This document shows, piece after piece, positions 25,219-33,042 of a DNA stretch of 64,000 nucleotides (position 1 is the first letter of the stretch; each line of letters starts with the position of its first letter). Made by a program: the position numbers and the translations under genes. The DNA is from an uncultured Ellagibacter sp. (GTDB lineage: Bacteria > Actinomycetota > Coriobacteriia > Coriobacteriales > Eggerthellaceae): assembly GCA_934654815.1 (NCBI GenBank), contig CAKUGU010000004.1:20369-84368 (forward strand). Reading direction: 5' to 3'. The notes beneath the pieces were generated by a model that saw only the letters and a program-made list of their open reading frames with translations, was not told the DNA's origin and made no database searches.

Positions 25219-27879
25219 TTACTTGCCGTTGAGCTCCCAGCAACCGAGTTCGTTGTACGCGCGATCCCACGTGGTTTCCACGTCGGGGTTGTCGTAGGCG
25301 GAAATCGGCACGTTCTCGTCGGACTGGTCCTCGGGGTTGATGCACGGGTACACCTTGCACAGAAGCCCGCGCGCGTTCCAGGTCGCCGTCATCTTGTCGG
25401 CGAGATCCGGGTCGTCGTCGATGAGCACGTTGGCGGCGCAATCGAACACGCCCTGGCTCCACGGCTCCTCGGCGGGAAGCTCGGGGTACCACCACGAAGG
25501 CGGAACCTGGACCATGCCCTCGGGAACGTCCCAGCCCACATGGGCCTTCTGACGGATGCGGCCCATGCGCGTCTCGATCCAGATCCAGTCTCCCTCGCGG
25601 ATGTGCAGCTTGCGGGCGTCGTTGATGTGCATCCAGGTCATCGGCCAGGGAACGACCGAGCGGGTGCCATGGCCGGGCGTGCGCATCTCGGAGTGGTACA
25701 GCGGGCTGATGCGGCCGGAGGTGGTCAGGCGCAGCGGGTACTCCTTGGCGAGCTCGGGGTTGCCAAGCGGCGTCTCGGGCTCAGTGTAGGTCGGGATCGG
25801 GTCGTAGCCCAAGTCTTCAAGCACGCTCGAGAACAGCTCCGCCTTGCGCGAGTTCGTGGCGAAGCCGCGCAGCTCGCCGTTGGCAAGGGGTTTCGCGTAC
25901 TTGTAGAACTCGGTGCCGTAGGGGAAGTAGTTGCCCAGGTTGGTGGCCTTCTCGCGATCCATGTCGGGAACGCGCTCGAGACGGTAGTCGATGAGATCCT
26001 CGTAGGTTTCCCACGGCCAGTAGTCCTTCTGACCGCACGCGATACCGAGGGCGCGGAAGAAGTCGAAGTCCATGTGGCGGTCGTAGAGGGGCTCGACGCC
26101 GCGATCGCCAGTGGTGATGAAGTCGTTGGAGTCCTCGGCGGTGGTCATGCAGGGGCGCTCCATCCAGTCGCACGCCGGGATGATGTAGTCGGCGATGGCG
26201 GCCGTCGGGGTCTTCCAGTAGTCGACGACGACGAGCAGCTCGAGCGCCTTCAACGCCTTGTAGACGCGCTTGGTGTTCGGCGCCCACGCGAGCGGGTTCG
26301 AGGACCAGCAGATCATCGCGGTGATGGGGTACGGGTCCTTGTCGAGGATCGCCTTCCACACGAGCGACGGCGAGCAGAGCATCTGGTGCAGCATCGGGCG
26401 CGGCAGGTGGAACATCTTGCGATAGTTCTTGTCGATTGCCTGGAAGCCCGGCCACGCCATGACACGGAAGCGGTCGTTGCCGATGTAGTCCTTGCGGATG
26501 TCGTCGGTGAGCAGCTCGGAGAGCTCGAGCTCGGCGTCGCGCACGGGGTAGAGCTTCTGCGTGTCGTCCGGGTCAGCCGGCTGGCCGACGTACTCGCCGC
26601 CGGGGTTGTCGATGTTGCCGGTCAGGATGCGCAGCATCGTCTTCGCGATGCCGAACTGCGACGCGTTGATGCCGTGCTGGTCGCCGCCGCCCAAGCCCCA
26701 GCCGATGAACGCCGGGCCGTTGGTGGCGTAGAGGCGCGCGGACTCGCGGATCTTGCGGGCGGGCACGTTGGAGATCTTGGCGACGCGCTCGGGCGTCCAC
26801 TCCTTGAAGCGATCCTCGATGGCGTCGAACGCGGTCCAGCACTCAACGGCCGATCCGTCGGCGAGCTTCACGGAATAGGTGCCGCGGATCGCCGGCTTCA
26901 CCTCGTCGTCGGTGTAGTAGCGGTTATGGTCGGAGCACCACTCGACCACGTTGCCGGTAAGCTCGTTGATCGCCACGAAGTCCTCGTGGGCGCCGCCGGA
27001 AACCTCGTCGCAGCGCAAGAGCTTCCCCGTATCCTTGCGAACGAGGAACGGGGCGTTCGACCAGTAGCGAACGAATTGGTCGTCCCAGAGCTCTTCCTCG
27101 AACACGACGTTCAACCATGCGAAGCTGATGGCGCAGTCGGTGCCGGGATAGGGCTGCATCCAGATGTCTGCCGTTGCCGAGCCGTCGATGCAGGTGGTGT
27201 CCACGTTGATGTACTGCGCGGGGTTGTCCTGATGCACGTCGATGCGTCCCTTGCAGGTGCGCCACAGCGGGCCCTCGGGAGCGTACGCTTCGCTCCAGCG
27301 CTTGCCCCAGTTCACGATGGTGCCGGAAGCCTGCGGGGAAACGGGCATGATGGCCTCGACCGGCCAGCCGACCATCGCCATGTTGAGCGAGTAGTTCCAG
27401 CACCAGCAGATGGTGCCGGGGTCGACCACGTTGCCGGGGTTGCCGAACAGGTTGAAGAAGCGGGTGCGCGACCACAGATGGTCGGAGCGGTAGGTGCCTT
27501 CAGAGGAGACGAGAGTCTTCGCGCCGTACTTCTCCTTGAGGGCGAGCAGCTTGGTCGCGATCTCGTCGATGGCCTGATCCCAGGAAATCTCCTCCCAGCG
27601 ATCCTCGCCTTTCTCGCCGACGCGCTTCATGGGGTGGTTGATGCGCTTGGGATGGTAGTGGAACTTGATGGCCTTCTCGCCGTGCGCGCCGAGGCGGTTG
27701 CACAGCACCGTCCCTTCCTCCTCGATCGGGCGCATCTCGACGAGCCTGCCGTTCTTGGTGTCGACGCCGCACCAGACGCCGCAGTTCATATGGCACATGA
27801 AGCAGCGTGTACGACGCCAGCGAATACCGTTCTCGTCGACCGTGTTGTTCGCGACGCCTTTCATCGATACTTCGCTCAT
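25219..27879 (-). CDS. Molybdopterin oxidoreductase 1 (acetylene hydratase/dehydroxylase-like branch)
   Basis: 886-residue catalytic subunit of the DMSO-reductase superfamily, which binds bis-MGD and one [4Fe-4S] cluster. The cluster motif is Cys26-x2-Cys29-x3-Cys33 and Cys60 (GTVLCNRLGAHGEKA). ISWDQAIDEIA, the mid-protein MGD contacts and the C-terminal MGD-binding domain (LRLTTSGRISPLYHSEMRTP, HINDARKLHIREGDWIWIE) are all in order. No twin-arginine signal is present, so it is cytoplasmic. Overall look resembles the acetylene hydratase/transhydroxylase/catechol dehydroxylase relatives common in Eggerthellaceae, but the substrate cannot be read off. ATG 27879 has an AGGAAGG site. A ferredoxin and a LuxR regulator follow. 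Confidence 0.87.
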   Translation of the reverse strand: MSEVSMKGVANNTVDENGIRWRRTRCFMCHMNCGVWCGVDTKNGRLVEMRPIEEEGTVLCNRLGAHGEKAIKFHYHPKRINHPMKRVGEKGEDRWEEISWDQAIDEIATKLLALKEKYGAKTLVSSEGTYRSDHLWSRTRFFNLFGNPGNVVDPGTICWCWNYSLNMAMVGWPVEAIMPVSPQASGTIVNWGKRWSEAYAPEGPLWRTCKGRIDVHQDNPAQYINVDTTCIDGSATADIWMQPYPGTDCAISFAWLNVVFEEELWDDQFVRYWSNAPFLVRKDTGKLLRCDEVSGGAHEDFVAINELTGNVVEWCSDHNRYYTDDEVKPAIRGTYSVKLADGSAVECWTAFDAIEDRFKEWTPERVAKISNVPARKIRESARLYATNGPAFIGWGLGGGDQHGINASQFGIAKTMLRILTGNIDNPGGEYVGQPADPDDTQKLYPVRDAELELSELLTDDIRKDYIGNDRFRVMAWPGFQAIDKNYRKMFHLPRPMLHQMLCSPSLVWKAILDKDPYPITAMICWSSNPLAWAPNTKRVYKALKALELLVVVDYWKTPTAAIADYIIPACDWMERPCMTTAEDSNDFITTGDRGVEPLYDRHMDFDFFRALGIACGQKDYWPWETYEDLIDYRLERVPDMDREKATNLGNYFPYGTEFYKYAKPLANGELRGFATNSRKAELFSSVLEDLGYDPIPTYTEPETPLGNPELAKEYPLRLTTSGRISPLYHSEMRTPGHGTRSVVPWPMTWMHINDARKLHIREGDWIWIETRMGRIRQKAHVGWDVPEGMVQVPPSWWYPELPAEEPWSQGVFDCAANVLIDDDPDLADKMTATWNARGLLCKVYPCINPEDQSDENVPISAYDNPDVETTWDRAYNELGCWELNGK

Positions 27880-27954
27880 GGAAACCTTCCTCTCGGTTTT
27901 CTCTCGAGGACTCCCCTCGGCCCTCTCTTCGCCTCGCATTGTGGCGTGCGAGAA

Positions 27955-28025
27955 GGTTGAGGAAAACATCCGCCTGGTTGAGATATGAGTTGATATAGGT
28001 TGATAGAGTGAGGTGATTTGGTTGA
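27955..28025 (-). promoter_or_regulatory. Five TCAACY boxes before molybdoenzyme 1
   Basis: On the minus strand TCAACC or TCAACT occurs at 28020-28025, 27998-28003, 27988-27993, 27976-27981 and 27955-27960 (plus-strand coordinates). Start-to-start spacings are 22, 10, 12 and 21 bases, near whole helix turns. They lie 75-150 bases before the ATG, where an activator would bind. The likely ligand is the LuxR regulator encoded at 22056-24755. Confidence 0.65.
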
Positions 28026-28151
28026 TGTTTGAGATGCTACGGAAGGGCAGCGGACCGAAGCGCCGAGAGCGGGAACGCGTTTTGCGTCGCAGGATGCCTG
28101 GGGAGAAAGAGGCGGGGCGCGGTTGCAGACGCACAGCAGGGGCTGATGTCC

Positions 28152-28157
28152 TACAAT
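28152..28157 (+). promoter_or_regulatory. -10 box of the elp3 gene, leaderless arrangement
   Basis: TACAAT ending nine bases before ATG 28166. No ribosome-binding sequence lies between them and the -35 region is unclear. Confidence 0.45.
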
Positions 28158-28165
28158 AGGGCACC

Positions 28166-30130
28166 ATGCGGAAAACCCTCGAGAACATACTTTCGGCTTT
28201 GCGGGAAACAGACGGGCCGCTTGACGCGAACGCGTTCGATCGCATCATCCGCGCACGGAACCGCGAGCTGCGCGGGCCGGTGCGTGCCGTGGCGAAGAAG
28301 AAGCTCCTGCCGTTCTACCAGCAGGTGAAGGAAACCGACCCCGCCCTGTGGCGCAGCTGGGACATCGACGACGCGCTTGAGGAGAAACTCGTCCGAACAC
28401 TTCGCATGAAGCCGATGCGCACCGCGTCGGGCGTGGCGACCGTGACTGTGCTCACGAAGCCCTGGCCCTGCTCGAGCGCATGTTTGTACTGCCCGAACGA
28501 CGTGCGCATGCCGAAAAGCTACCTCGCCGACGAACCCGCCTGCCAGCGCGCCGAGCGCAACTGGTTCGACCCGTATCTGCAGGTGGCGCTGCGTCTTCGC
28601 ACGTTAGCCGACATGGGTCACACCACCGACAAGGTCGAGCTCATCGTGCTCGGCGGCACCTGGACCGACTACCCGCGCGCGTACCGTTTCTGGTTCACGC
28701 GCGAGCTCTTCCGCGCACTCAACGAGTCCGCGAGCCGAGACGTGCAGGACGAAAGCATCGCGCGACGCCGCGCGTTCTACGAGAAATGCGGGCTGAAAAG
28801 CGAGCGCGACGACGTGGCCGCCTTCGCCCGCAAGGCGCAAAAGCTCGTCATGCGGAAAGAGGCGACTTACAATCAGGCCGTACGCGCACTCTACGGCGAA
28901 GACGCCGGTTGGAAGCATATCGCCGCGATGCAAACGGCGACGCTCGAGACAGTCGTGCGCGAGCACGAGCGCAACGCGCACGCGGCGGCGCGCTCGGTCG
29001 GGCTCGTCATCGAAACGCGCCCCGACTGCATCGCGCCAAGCTCGCTCGCCGAGATGCGTGCCCTCGGGGCGACGAAGGTGCAGATCGGCATTCAAAGCCT
29101 TGACCAGCGCATTCTCGAGGAAAACGACCGCCATATCTCAATCGAGCGCATCGGGCGCGCCTTCGAGCTTGCGCGCCTGTTCGGCTTCAAGATCCACGCG
29201 CACTTCATGGCGAACCTCCTCGGCGCCACGCCGGAAAGCGACATCGCGGGCTATGCCGCTCTCACGCACGACGCGCGCTTTCTGCCCGACGAGGTGAAGA
29301 TGTACCCGTGCGCGCTCGTGGACGGCACGGGCCTCGTCGCGCATTTCCGCGACGGCAGCTGGCGGCCCTATACCGAAGAGGAACTGCTGCGCGTGCTGAC
29401 CGAGAACATGAAGGCGACGCCGCCCTACGTGCGCGTGTCGCGCATGATCCGCGACATCTCGTCGCACGACATCATGGCCGGCAACAAGAAGGTGAACCTG
29501 CGCCAGATGGTCGACGCTGAGCTTGCGGGCAAAAACGCGCGCATCGACGAGATCAGGACGCGGGAAATCGGCACGCGCGGCGCCGACGTGAGAGAGCTCG
29601 CCATCGATGAGGTTCCTTACGAGACGACCGTGTCGAGCGAGCGCTTCCTCGAATGGGTGACACCCGACGGAAAGAGCGCCGGGTTCCTGCGGCTGTCGCT
29701 TCCGAAGGCGGGGGCTATCGAAGCTGCGGCAGCCGAGGCACAAGGGGAAGCGGGGCGCGTGCCCGTGCCTGCGAGCACGGGCAGAAACGCGGGCGTGGTC
29801 TCAGGCGCTGACGAGCTGAACGGGCCCGCGAATACGCCGGGAACGCTTAGCGACCAGGGAGAACAGATCGCGGCGCTCACCTTCCCCCTACGTGCAGGCG
29901 AAGCCATGATCCGCGAGGTGCACGTGTACGGGGCCGTGGCGGCGCTCCATCACGCAAGCACCGGCGCGCAGCACGCGGGGCTCGGCCGTAAGCTCGTCGC
30001 GCGGGCGTGCGACATCGCGCGGGACGCCGGCTATAAACGCATCAACGTCATCAGCGCCGTGGGGACGCGCGAGTACTACGAGCATCTCGACTTCGAGCAG
30101 CGCGGCCTCTACCAGCAGAAACAGCTGTAG
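28166..30130 (+). CDS. elp3: Elp3-family radical SAM/acetyltransferase (tRNA wobble-uridine modification)
   Basis: 654-residue enzyme. The N-terminal half carries the radical SAM motif Cys102-x3-Cys106-x2-Cys109 (PCSSACLYCPNDVRMPKSY), the VELIVLGGTWTDYP strand and VIETRPDC, all Elp3 hallmarks. The C-terminus is a GNAT domain (HAGLGRKLVARACDIA; YYEHLDFEQRGLYQQK). Elp3 adds a carboxymethyl group to uridine 34 of tRNA using acetyl-CoA; in eukaryotes it needs the Elongator complex, while archaeal and rare bacterial homologues act alone. A low-complexity insert of about 60 residues rich in Ala/Gly/Pro (around 550-610) splits the GNAT domain. ATG 28166 lies right behind a -10 box, so the message may be leaderless. 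It is a single-gene unit. Confidence 0.88.
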   Translation: MRKTLENILSALRETDGPLDANAFDRIIRARNRELRGPVRAVAKKKLLPFYQQVKETDPALWRSWDIDDALEEKLVRTLRMKPMRTASGVATVTVLTKPWPCSSACLYCPNDVRMPKSYLADEPACQRAERNWFDPYLQVALRLRTLADMGHTTDKVELIVLGGTWTDYPRAYRFWFTRELFRALNESASRDVQDESIARRRAFYEKCGLKSERDDVAAFARKAQKLVMRKEATYNQAVRALYGEDAGWKHIAAMQTATLETVVREHERNAHAAARSVGLVIETRPDCIAPSSLAEMRALGATKVQIGIQSLDQRILEENDRHISIERIGRAFELARLFGFKIHAHFMANLLGATPESDIAGYAALTHDARFLPDEVKMYPCALVDGTGLVAHFRDGSWRPYTEEELLRVLTENMKATPPYVRVSRMIRDISSHDIMAGNKKVNLRQMVDAELAGKNARIDEIRTREIGTRGADVRELAIDEVPYETTVSSERFLEWVTPDGKSAGFLRLSLPKAGAIEAAAAEAQGEAGRVPVPASTGRNAGVVSGADELNGPANTPGTLSDQGEQIAALTFPLRAGEAMIREVHVYGAVAALHHASTGAQHAGLGRKLVARACDIARDAGYKRINVISAVGTREYYEHLDFEQRGLYQQKQL

Positions 30131-30163
30131 TCCAGGCGCAAGGGCTGCGGCCTTCGCGATTGC

Positions 30164-30235
30164 GCGGACAATGGAGCCATGCATTGTCCGCAGCGCCGCG
30201 GTGCGATCCCATTGCCGCCTAGACGGTAATGGGAT
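30164..30235. terminator. Two hairpins between converging genes
   Basis: GCGGACAATG (30164-30173) pairs perfectly with CATTGTCCGC (30182-30191). Then ATCCCATTGCCG (30206-30217) pairs with CGGTAATGGGAT (30224-30235) with one G-U. Neither is followed by a T run. They sit in the 264-base gap between elp3 (+) and the GNAT gene (-), so a bidirectional termination role is plausible; no gene is seen in the gap. Confidence 0.4.
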
Positions 30236-30394
30236 ATCTGACAGCACAGCACGCGCGATTCCACGATCTCGACGTTCGCTGCGGCATCCGCATGACGGCA
30301 AGACGCCCGAACGCCACAATGCGCGCAGCTTCGCAGTCATTCGGCGCTCGCCGTGGCGCATTATTTCCCCGAGGCCCCTGTTTCTGGGTCTCCC

Positions 30395-30832
30395 CTACCC
30401 CAGCCTCATGTGCAAAAGGGGATACGGGCCGCCTTCTTCGTCCACATCGGTCCGCTTGTAGGTTGCAAAGCCCAGGTGCTCGTAGAAGCCGACGGCTTGC
30501 GGGTTCTGCTCGTTGACCGTCGTCTCGCGAACCCCGTACCCATCGATGCCGAGCCGAAGCAGGCTCGCACCTACGCCCCGCCCCCGTTCCTCCGGCGCGA
30601 CGAATAGCATCTCAAGCCGCGCGCCTTGGATTCCCATGAACGCGATCGGCCTCTCGGCCTCGGCGACGACCAGGTGCTCCACACCTTCCAGCGCAGACGG
30701 CACGTACCCCTTGATGCGCCTTACCTCCGCGTCGGAAAGAAACGCGTGCGTCGCCCGGACGGACGCCTCCCACACGCGCAAAAGCTCCTCCACAAGACAC
30801 GGGCCGCGCTCCCTAACCTCGTGCAGCCTCAT
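30395..30832 (-). CDS. GNAT-family N-acetyltransferase
   Basis: 145-residue acetyltransferase that would use acetyl-CoA. The fold is visible as ERPIAFMGIQGARLEMLFVAP (strands 3-4), the acetyl-CoA P-loop EERGRGVGASLLRLGI, and the C-terminal NPQAVGFYEHLGFATYKRT. It resembles the YjaB-type GNAT proteins. ATG 30832 has a GGGGGCGGA site. It overlaps the 3' end of the preceding rRNA/tRNA methyltransferase gene by 20 bases, so the two form one operon. The acceptor substrate is unknown. Confidence 0.82.
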   Translation of the reverse strand: MRLHEVRERGPCLVEELLRVWEASVRATHAFLSDAEVRRIKGYVPSALEGVEHLVVAEAERPIAFMGIQGARLEMLFVAPEERGRGVGASLLRLGIDGYGVRETTVNEQNPQAVGFYEHLGFATYKRTDVDEEGGPYPLLHMRLG

Positions 30833-31691
30833 TCCGCCCCCTTGCGCGCAGTTCCCAGAAGGCGACGGCGCTCGCCGCGGCGACGTTCAGGGAATCGACG
30901 TTGTGCGCCATGGGGATCTTCACCGTGTAGTCGCTGGCCTCGATGGTGGCGTCGGCGAGCCCCTCGCCTTCCGTCCCGAGCACGATGGCGAGCTTCCCGC
31001 ACGCGCGCAAACCCGCATCGTCGATAGGGACCGAATCATCGGAAAGCGCCATGGCCGCAACTTTGAACCCCAGGTCATGAAGGAGCGGCACGCCCTCCTG
31101 CGCCCAAGCCTGCGCGCTTCCGATGCGCGTCCAGGGCACCTGGAACACCGTGCCCATCGACACGCGCGCGGCGCGGCGGAACAGCGGGTCGTGGCACGAG
31201 GGCGTCACGAGCACCGCGTCGATGCCGAGTGCGGCGGCCGAGCGGAAGATGGCGCCGATGTTGGTGGAGTTGCCGATGTCCTCGAGCACGGCAATGCGCC
31301 GCGCGCCCGTCGCGGCCACGAGCTCGGGCACGCTCGGCAGCGCGGGGCGCTCGAAGACGGCGAGCGCGCTTCGCACCACCTCGTAGCCCGTGATCCGCTT
31401 GAAGAGCGCTTTCGGCGCGACGTACACAGGCGCCTCGCCGCCCGCAGCGCCCACGGGCGAGGCAAGGGCGCGCTCGATCGCGGGCATGGTGGCGTCGAGC
31501 AGCTTCTCGGGCAGAAGCATCGAGCGCACGCGCGCGCCCGTCGCCTGCGCGCGCTCGATCACCTTGAGCGATTCGGCGATGAAGAGCCCCCGGGCGCGCA
31601 GGTCGGCATCGGCCGTGCGCGTGAACAGCGCGAGTTCGCTTGCGAGCGCTCCGTTTTCGCACATCGCCTCGTCAAGATGGATTATCGGCAC
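30813..31691 (-). CDS. TrmH/SpoU-family RNA 2'-O-methyltransferase
   Basis: 292-residue SPOUT enzyme that methylates ribose in tRNA or rRNA. The three family motifs are present: EDIGNSTNIGAIFRSA (motif 1), IVLGTEGEGL (motif 2) and VKIPMAHNVDSLNVAAAS (motif 3), which form the trefoil-knot SAM site. An N-terminal L30e-like RNA-binding half precedes it. The start is GTG 31691 with AAGGGAG upstream. TATAAT at 31730-31735 on the minus strand is a good -10. It is followed by a GNAT gene with a 20-base overlap. The exact RNA target cannot be told apart from sequence. Confidence 0.86.
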   Translation of the reverse strand: MPIIHLDEAMCENGALASELALFTRTADADLRARGLFIAESLKVIERAQATGARVRSMLLPEKLLDATMPAIERALASPVGAAGGEAPVYVAPKALFKRITGYEVVRSALAVFERPALPSVPELVAATGARRIAVLEDIGNSTNIGAIFRSAAALGIDAVLVTPSCHDPLFRRAARVSMGTVFQVPWTRIGSAQAWAQEGVPLLHDLGFKVAAMALSDDSVPIDDAGLRACGKLAIVLGTEGEGLADATIEASDYTVKIPMAHNVDSLNVAAASAVAFWELRARGRNEAARG

Positions 31692-31729
31692 GTTTCTCCC
31701 TTTCGATCGCGCGTTTTCTCGCGCCGTCG

Positions 31730-31735
31730 ATTATA
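31730..31735 (-). promoter_or_regulatory. -10 box of the trmH-GNAT operon
   Basis: Consensus TATAAT on the minus strand, about 39 bases before the GTG at 31691. The -35 position holds only GC-rich sequence. Confidence 0.45.
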
Positions 31736-31890
31736 TCGCGAGAAAGCAGCGGCGCCGGGCAAGCGGAATTTCCCACGACCTTGCACCGCGCAAACGGCCC
31801 GCCGCCGAAAATGAGAGGCCCAAGGCGACCACTCGCGCGCGGCGAAAGGGAACGATTGCGGCTTGCCACCAAGGGCGGGAAGAGATCCCC

Positions 31891-32796
31891 CTACCCTTTC
31901 AGCCACTTCTCCCATGCGCCGACCTCGCGGCGCGCCTGGCTGTAGCCCATCTCATAGGAGGCGCAAAGCTTTTCCCAGTTCGTTTCCTTGTTGTCGACCG
32001 GCATGGCATGCGGGTAGAAGGCGTACGCCTCGCCCGTGCGCTCGAGGCGCTCGATCTCGTCGCAGAGTGCGTTGTAGGGGCCGGGGCGTTCGATCGTGCG
32101 CTCGGCCACGAGCGGGTGCTTGCGAAACGCCGTGCGGAACACCGCGGACGCAGCCGCGCCGATGGGGCGCTTGCGGTAGCCCTTCGGCTGCGTGCGCACG
32201 ATGAAGAAGCGCGAGAAGCCGTCGCGGCGGGCGGCGTCAAGGCAGATTCCCCAGCTTGTACCCATGCCGCCGTCCATGAAAGTGCGCCCGTCGATGGTGG
32301 TGGGCGGCATGAAGATCGGCATCGTGGAGCTCGCGCGCACGCGCAGCATCATGTCCCGCAGCGTCGGCATGTCGGCCTTCGTCCAGACGACGGTCTCTCC
32401 CGTTTCCCAGTCGAAACCCTCGATGTGGACGTCGGACGCGCTTTCGCGGAAGGTGTCGAAGTCGAACGCCATCACGTCGCCCGTGCCCGCCAAGTCCTCG
32501 GCGATGCCCTCGTAGAGGTGGTGCGCGTTGAAGAACCCGCGCCCGGAAAGCAGGCTTCCCACGCCGCCGAACTCGGGATCGCGCACAAGGTCGGTGAACG
32601 AGGCGCGCGCCCTTGCCACGTCGCGCGACACGTAGTTCACCGTGTGGCTCGCACCTGCGGAAATGCCGTACACACGCCCGAAATGCATGTCGTTTTCGAG
32701 CAGCGCGACCACGACCCCCGCCGTGTAGCTCGCACGCATGCCGCCGCCCTCGAAGATGAGCGCGACGTCGTTTATGTTGGAATCGAGGTTTGCCAT
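31891..32796 (-). CDS. Patatin-like phospholipase
   Basis: 301-residue serine lipid hydrolase of the patatin/RssA type. The oxyanion loop is FEGGGMRASYTAG, the nucleophile Ser46 sits in GISAG, and the catalytic Asp175 in MDGGMG; together they form the Ser-Asp dyad. No signal peptide or membrane helix is present, so it acts in the cytoplasm or at the inner face of the membrane. ATG 32796 is chosen over longer frames because the homology begins there and a TATACT -10 lies six bases before it, suggesting a leaderless message. The natural lipid substrate is not known. Confidence 0.85.
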   Translation of the reverse strand: MANLDSNINDVALIFEGGGMRASYTAGVVVALLENDMHFGRVYGISAGASHTVNYVSRDVARARASFTDLVRDPEFGGVGSLLSGRGFFNAHHLYEGIAEDLAGTGDVMAFDFDTFRESASDVHIEGFDWETGETVVWTKADMPTLRDMMLRVRASSTMPIFMPPTTIDGRTFMDGGMGTSWGICLDAARRDGFSRFFIVRTQPKGYRKRPIGAAASAVFRTAFRKHPLVAERTIERPGPYNALCDEIERLERTGEAYAFYPHAMPVDNKETNWEKLCASYEMGYSQARREVGAWEKWLKG

Positions 32797-32802
32797 GGGA
32801 CC

Positions 32803-32808
32803 AGTATA
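32803..32808 (-). promoter_or_regulatory. -10 box placing the start of RNA on the patatin ATG
   Basis: TATACT on the minus strand; seven bases past its end is the A of ATG 32796. There is no room for a ribosome-binding site. Confidence 0.5.
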
Positions 32809-32897
32809 CCCCGCCCCGGGCGCACGGGGCCCGGGGAACGGGAAGGCGGCCCGGGCTGAGAGGGCGCCATGGAGCGGGCGTCGCGGGTCTTGACCGG

Positions 32898-32970
32898 CGG
32901 GTGGCCAGGCACGCGAGCCACGGGTGGCCGGGCACGCGGGTCGCGCTAGTCGCGCATGGCCGGGCACACG
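32898..32970. repeat. Three copies of a GGTGGCC(A/G)GGCACGCG-like 18-mer
   Basis: Imperfect copies at 32898-32915, 32921-32938 and 32953-32970, spaced 23 and 32 bases, in the 246-base gap between two minus-strand genes. They could be slippage products; no function is apparent. Confidence 0.5.
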
Positions 32971-33042
32971 AACCGCGGCCGAAGGCGAGCCGCCCGAACA
33001 CGCGGACCGGAGCGCTCGCGCGAGCCGCCCGCGAGACACTTG

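Noticed and set aside
24580-27960. 1,126-codon open frame on the plus strand opposite molybdoenzyme 1
   Set aside because: Mirror of a real gene in GC-rich DNA; composition is His/Arg/Val-rich with no domain, while the minus-strand frame has clear motifs.
30131-30394. Possible tRNA or small RNA in the gap
   Set aside because: Hairpins are present but no cloverleaf, T-loop or CCA-like end could be built.
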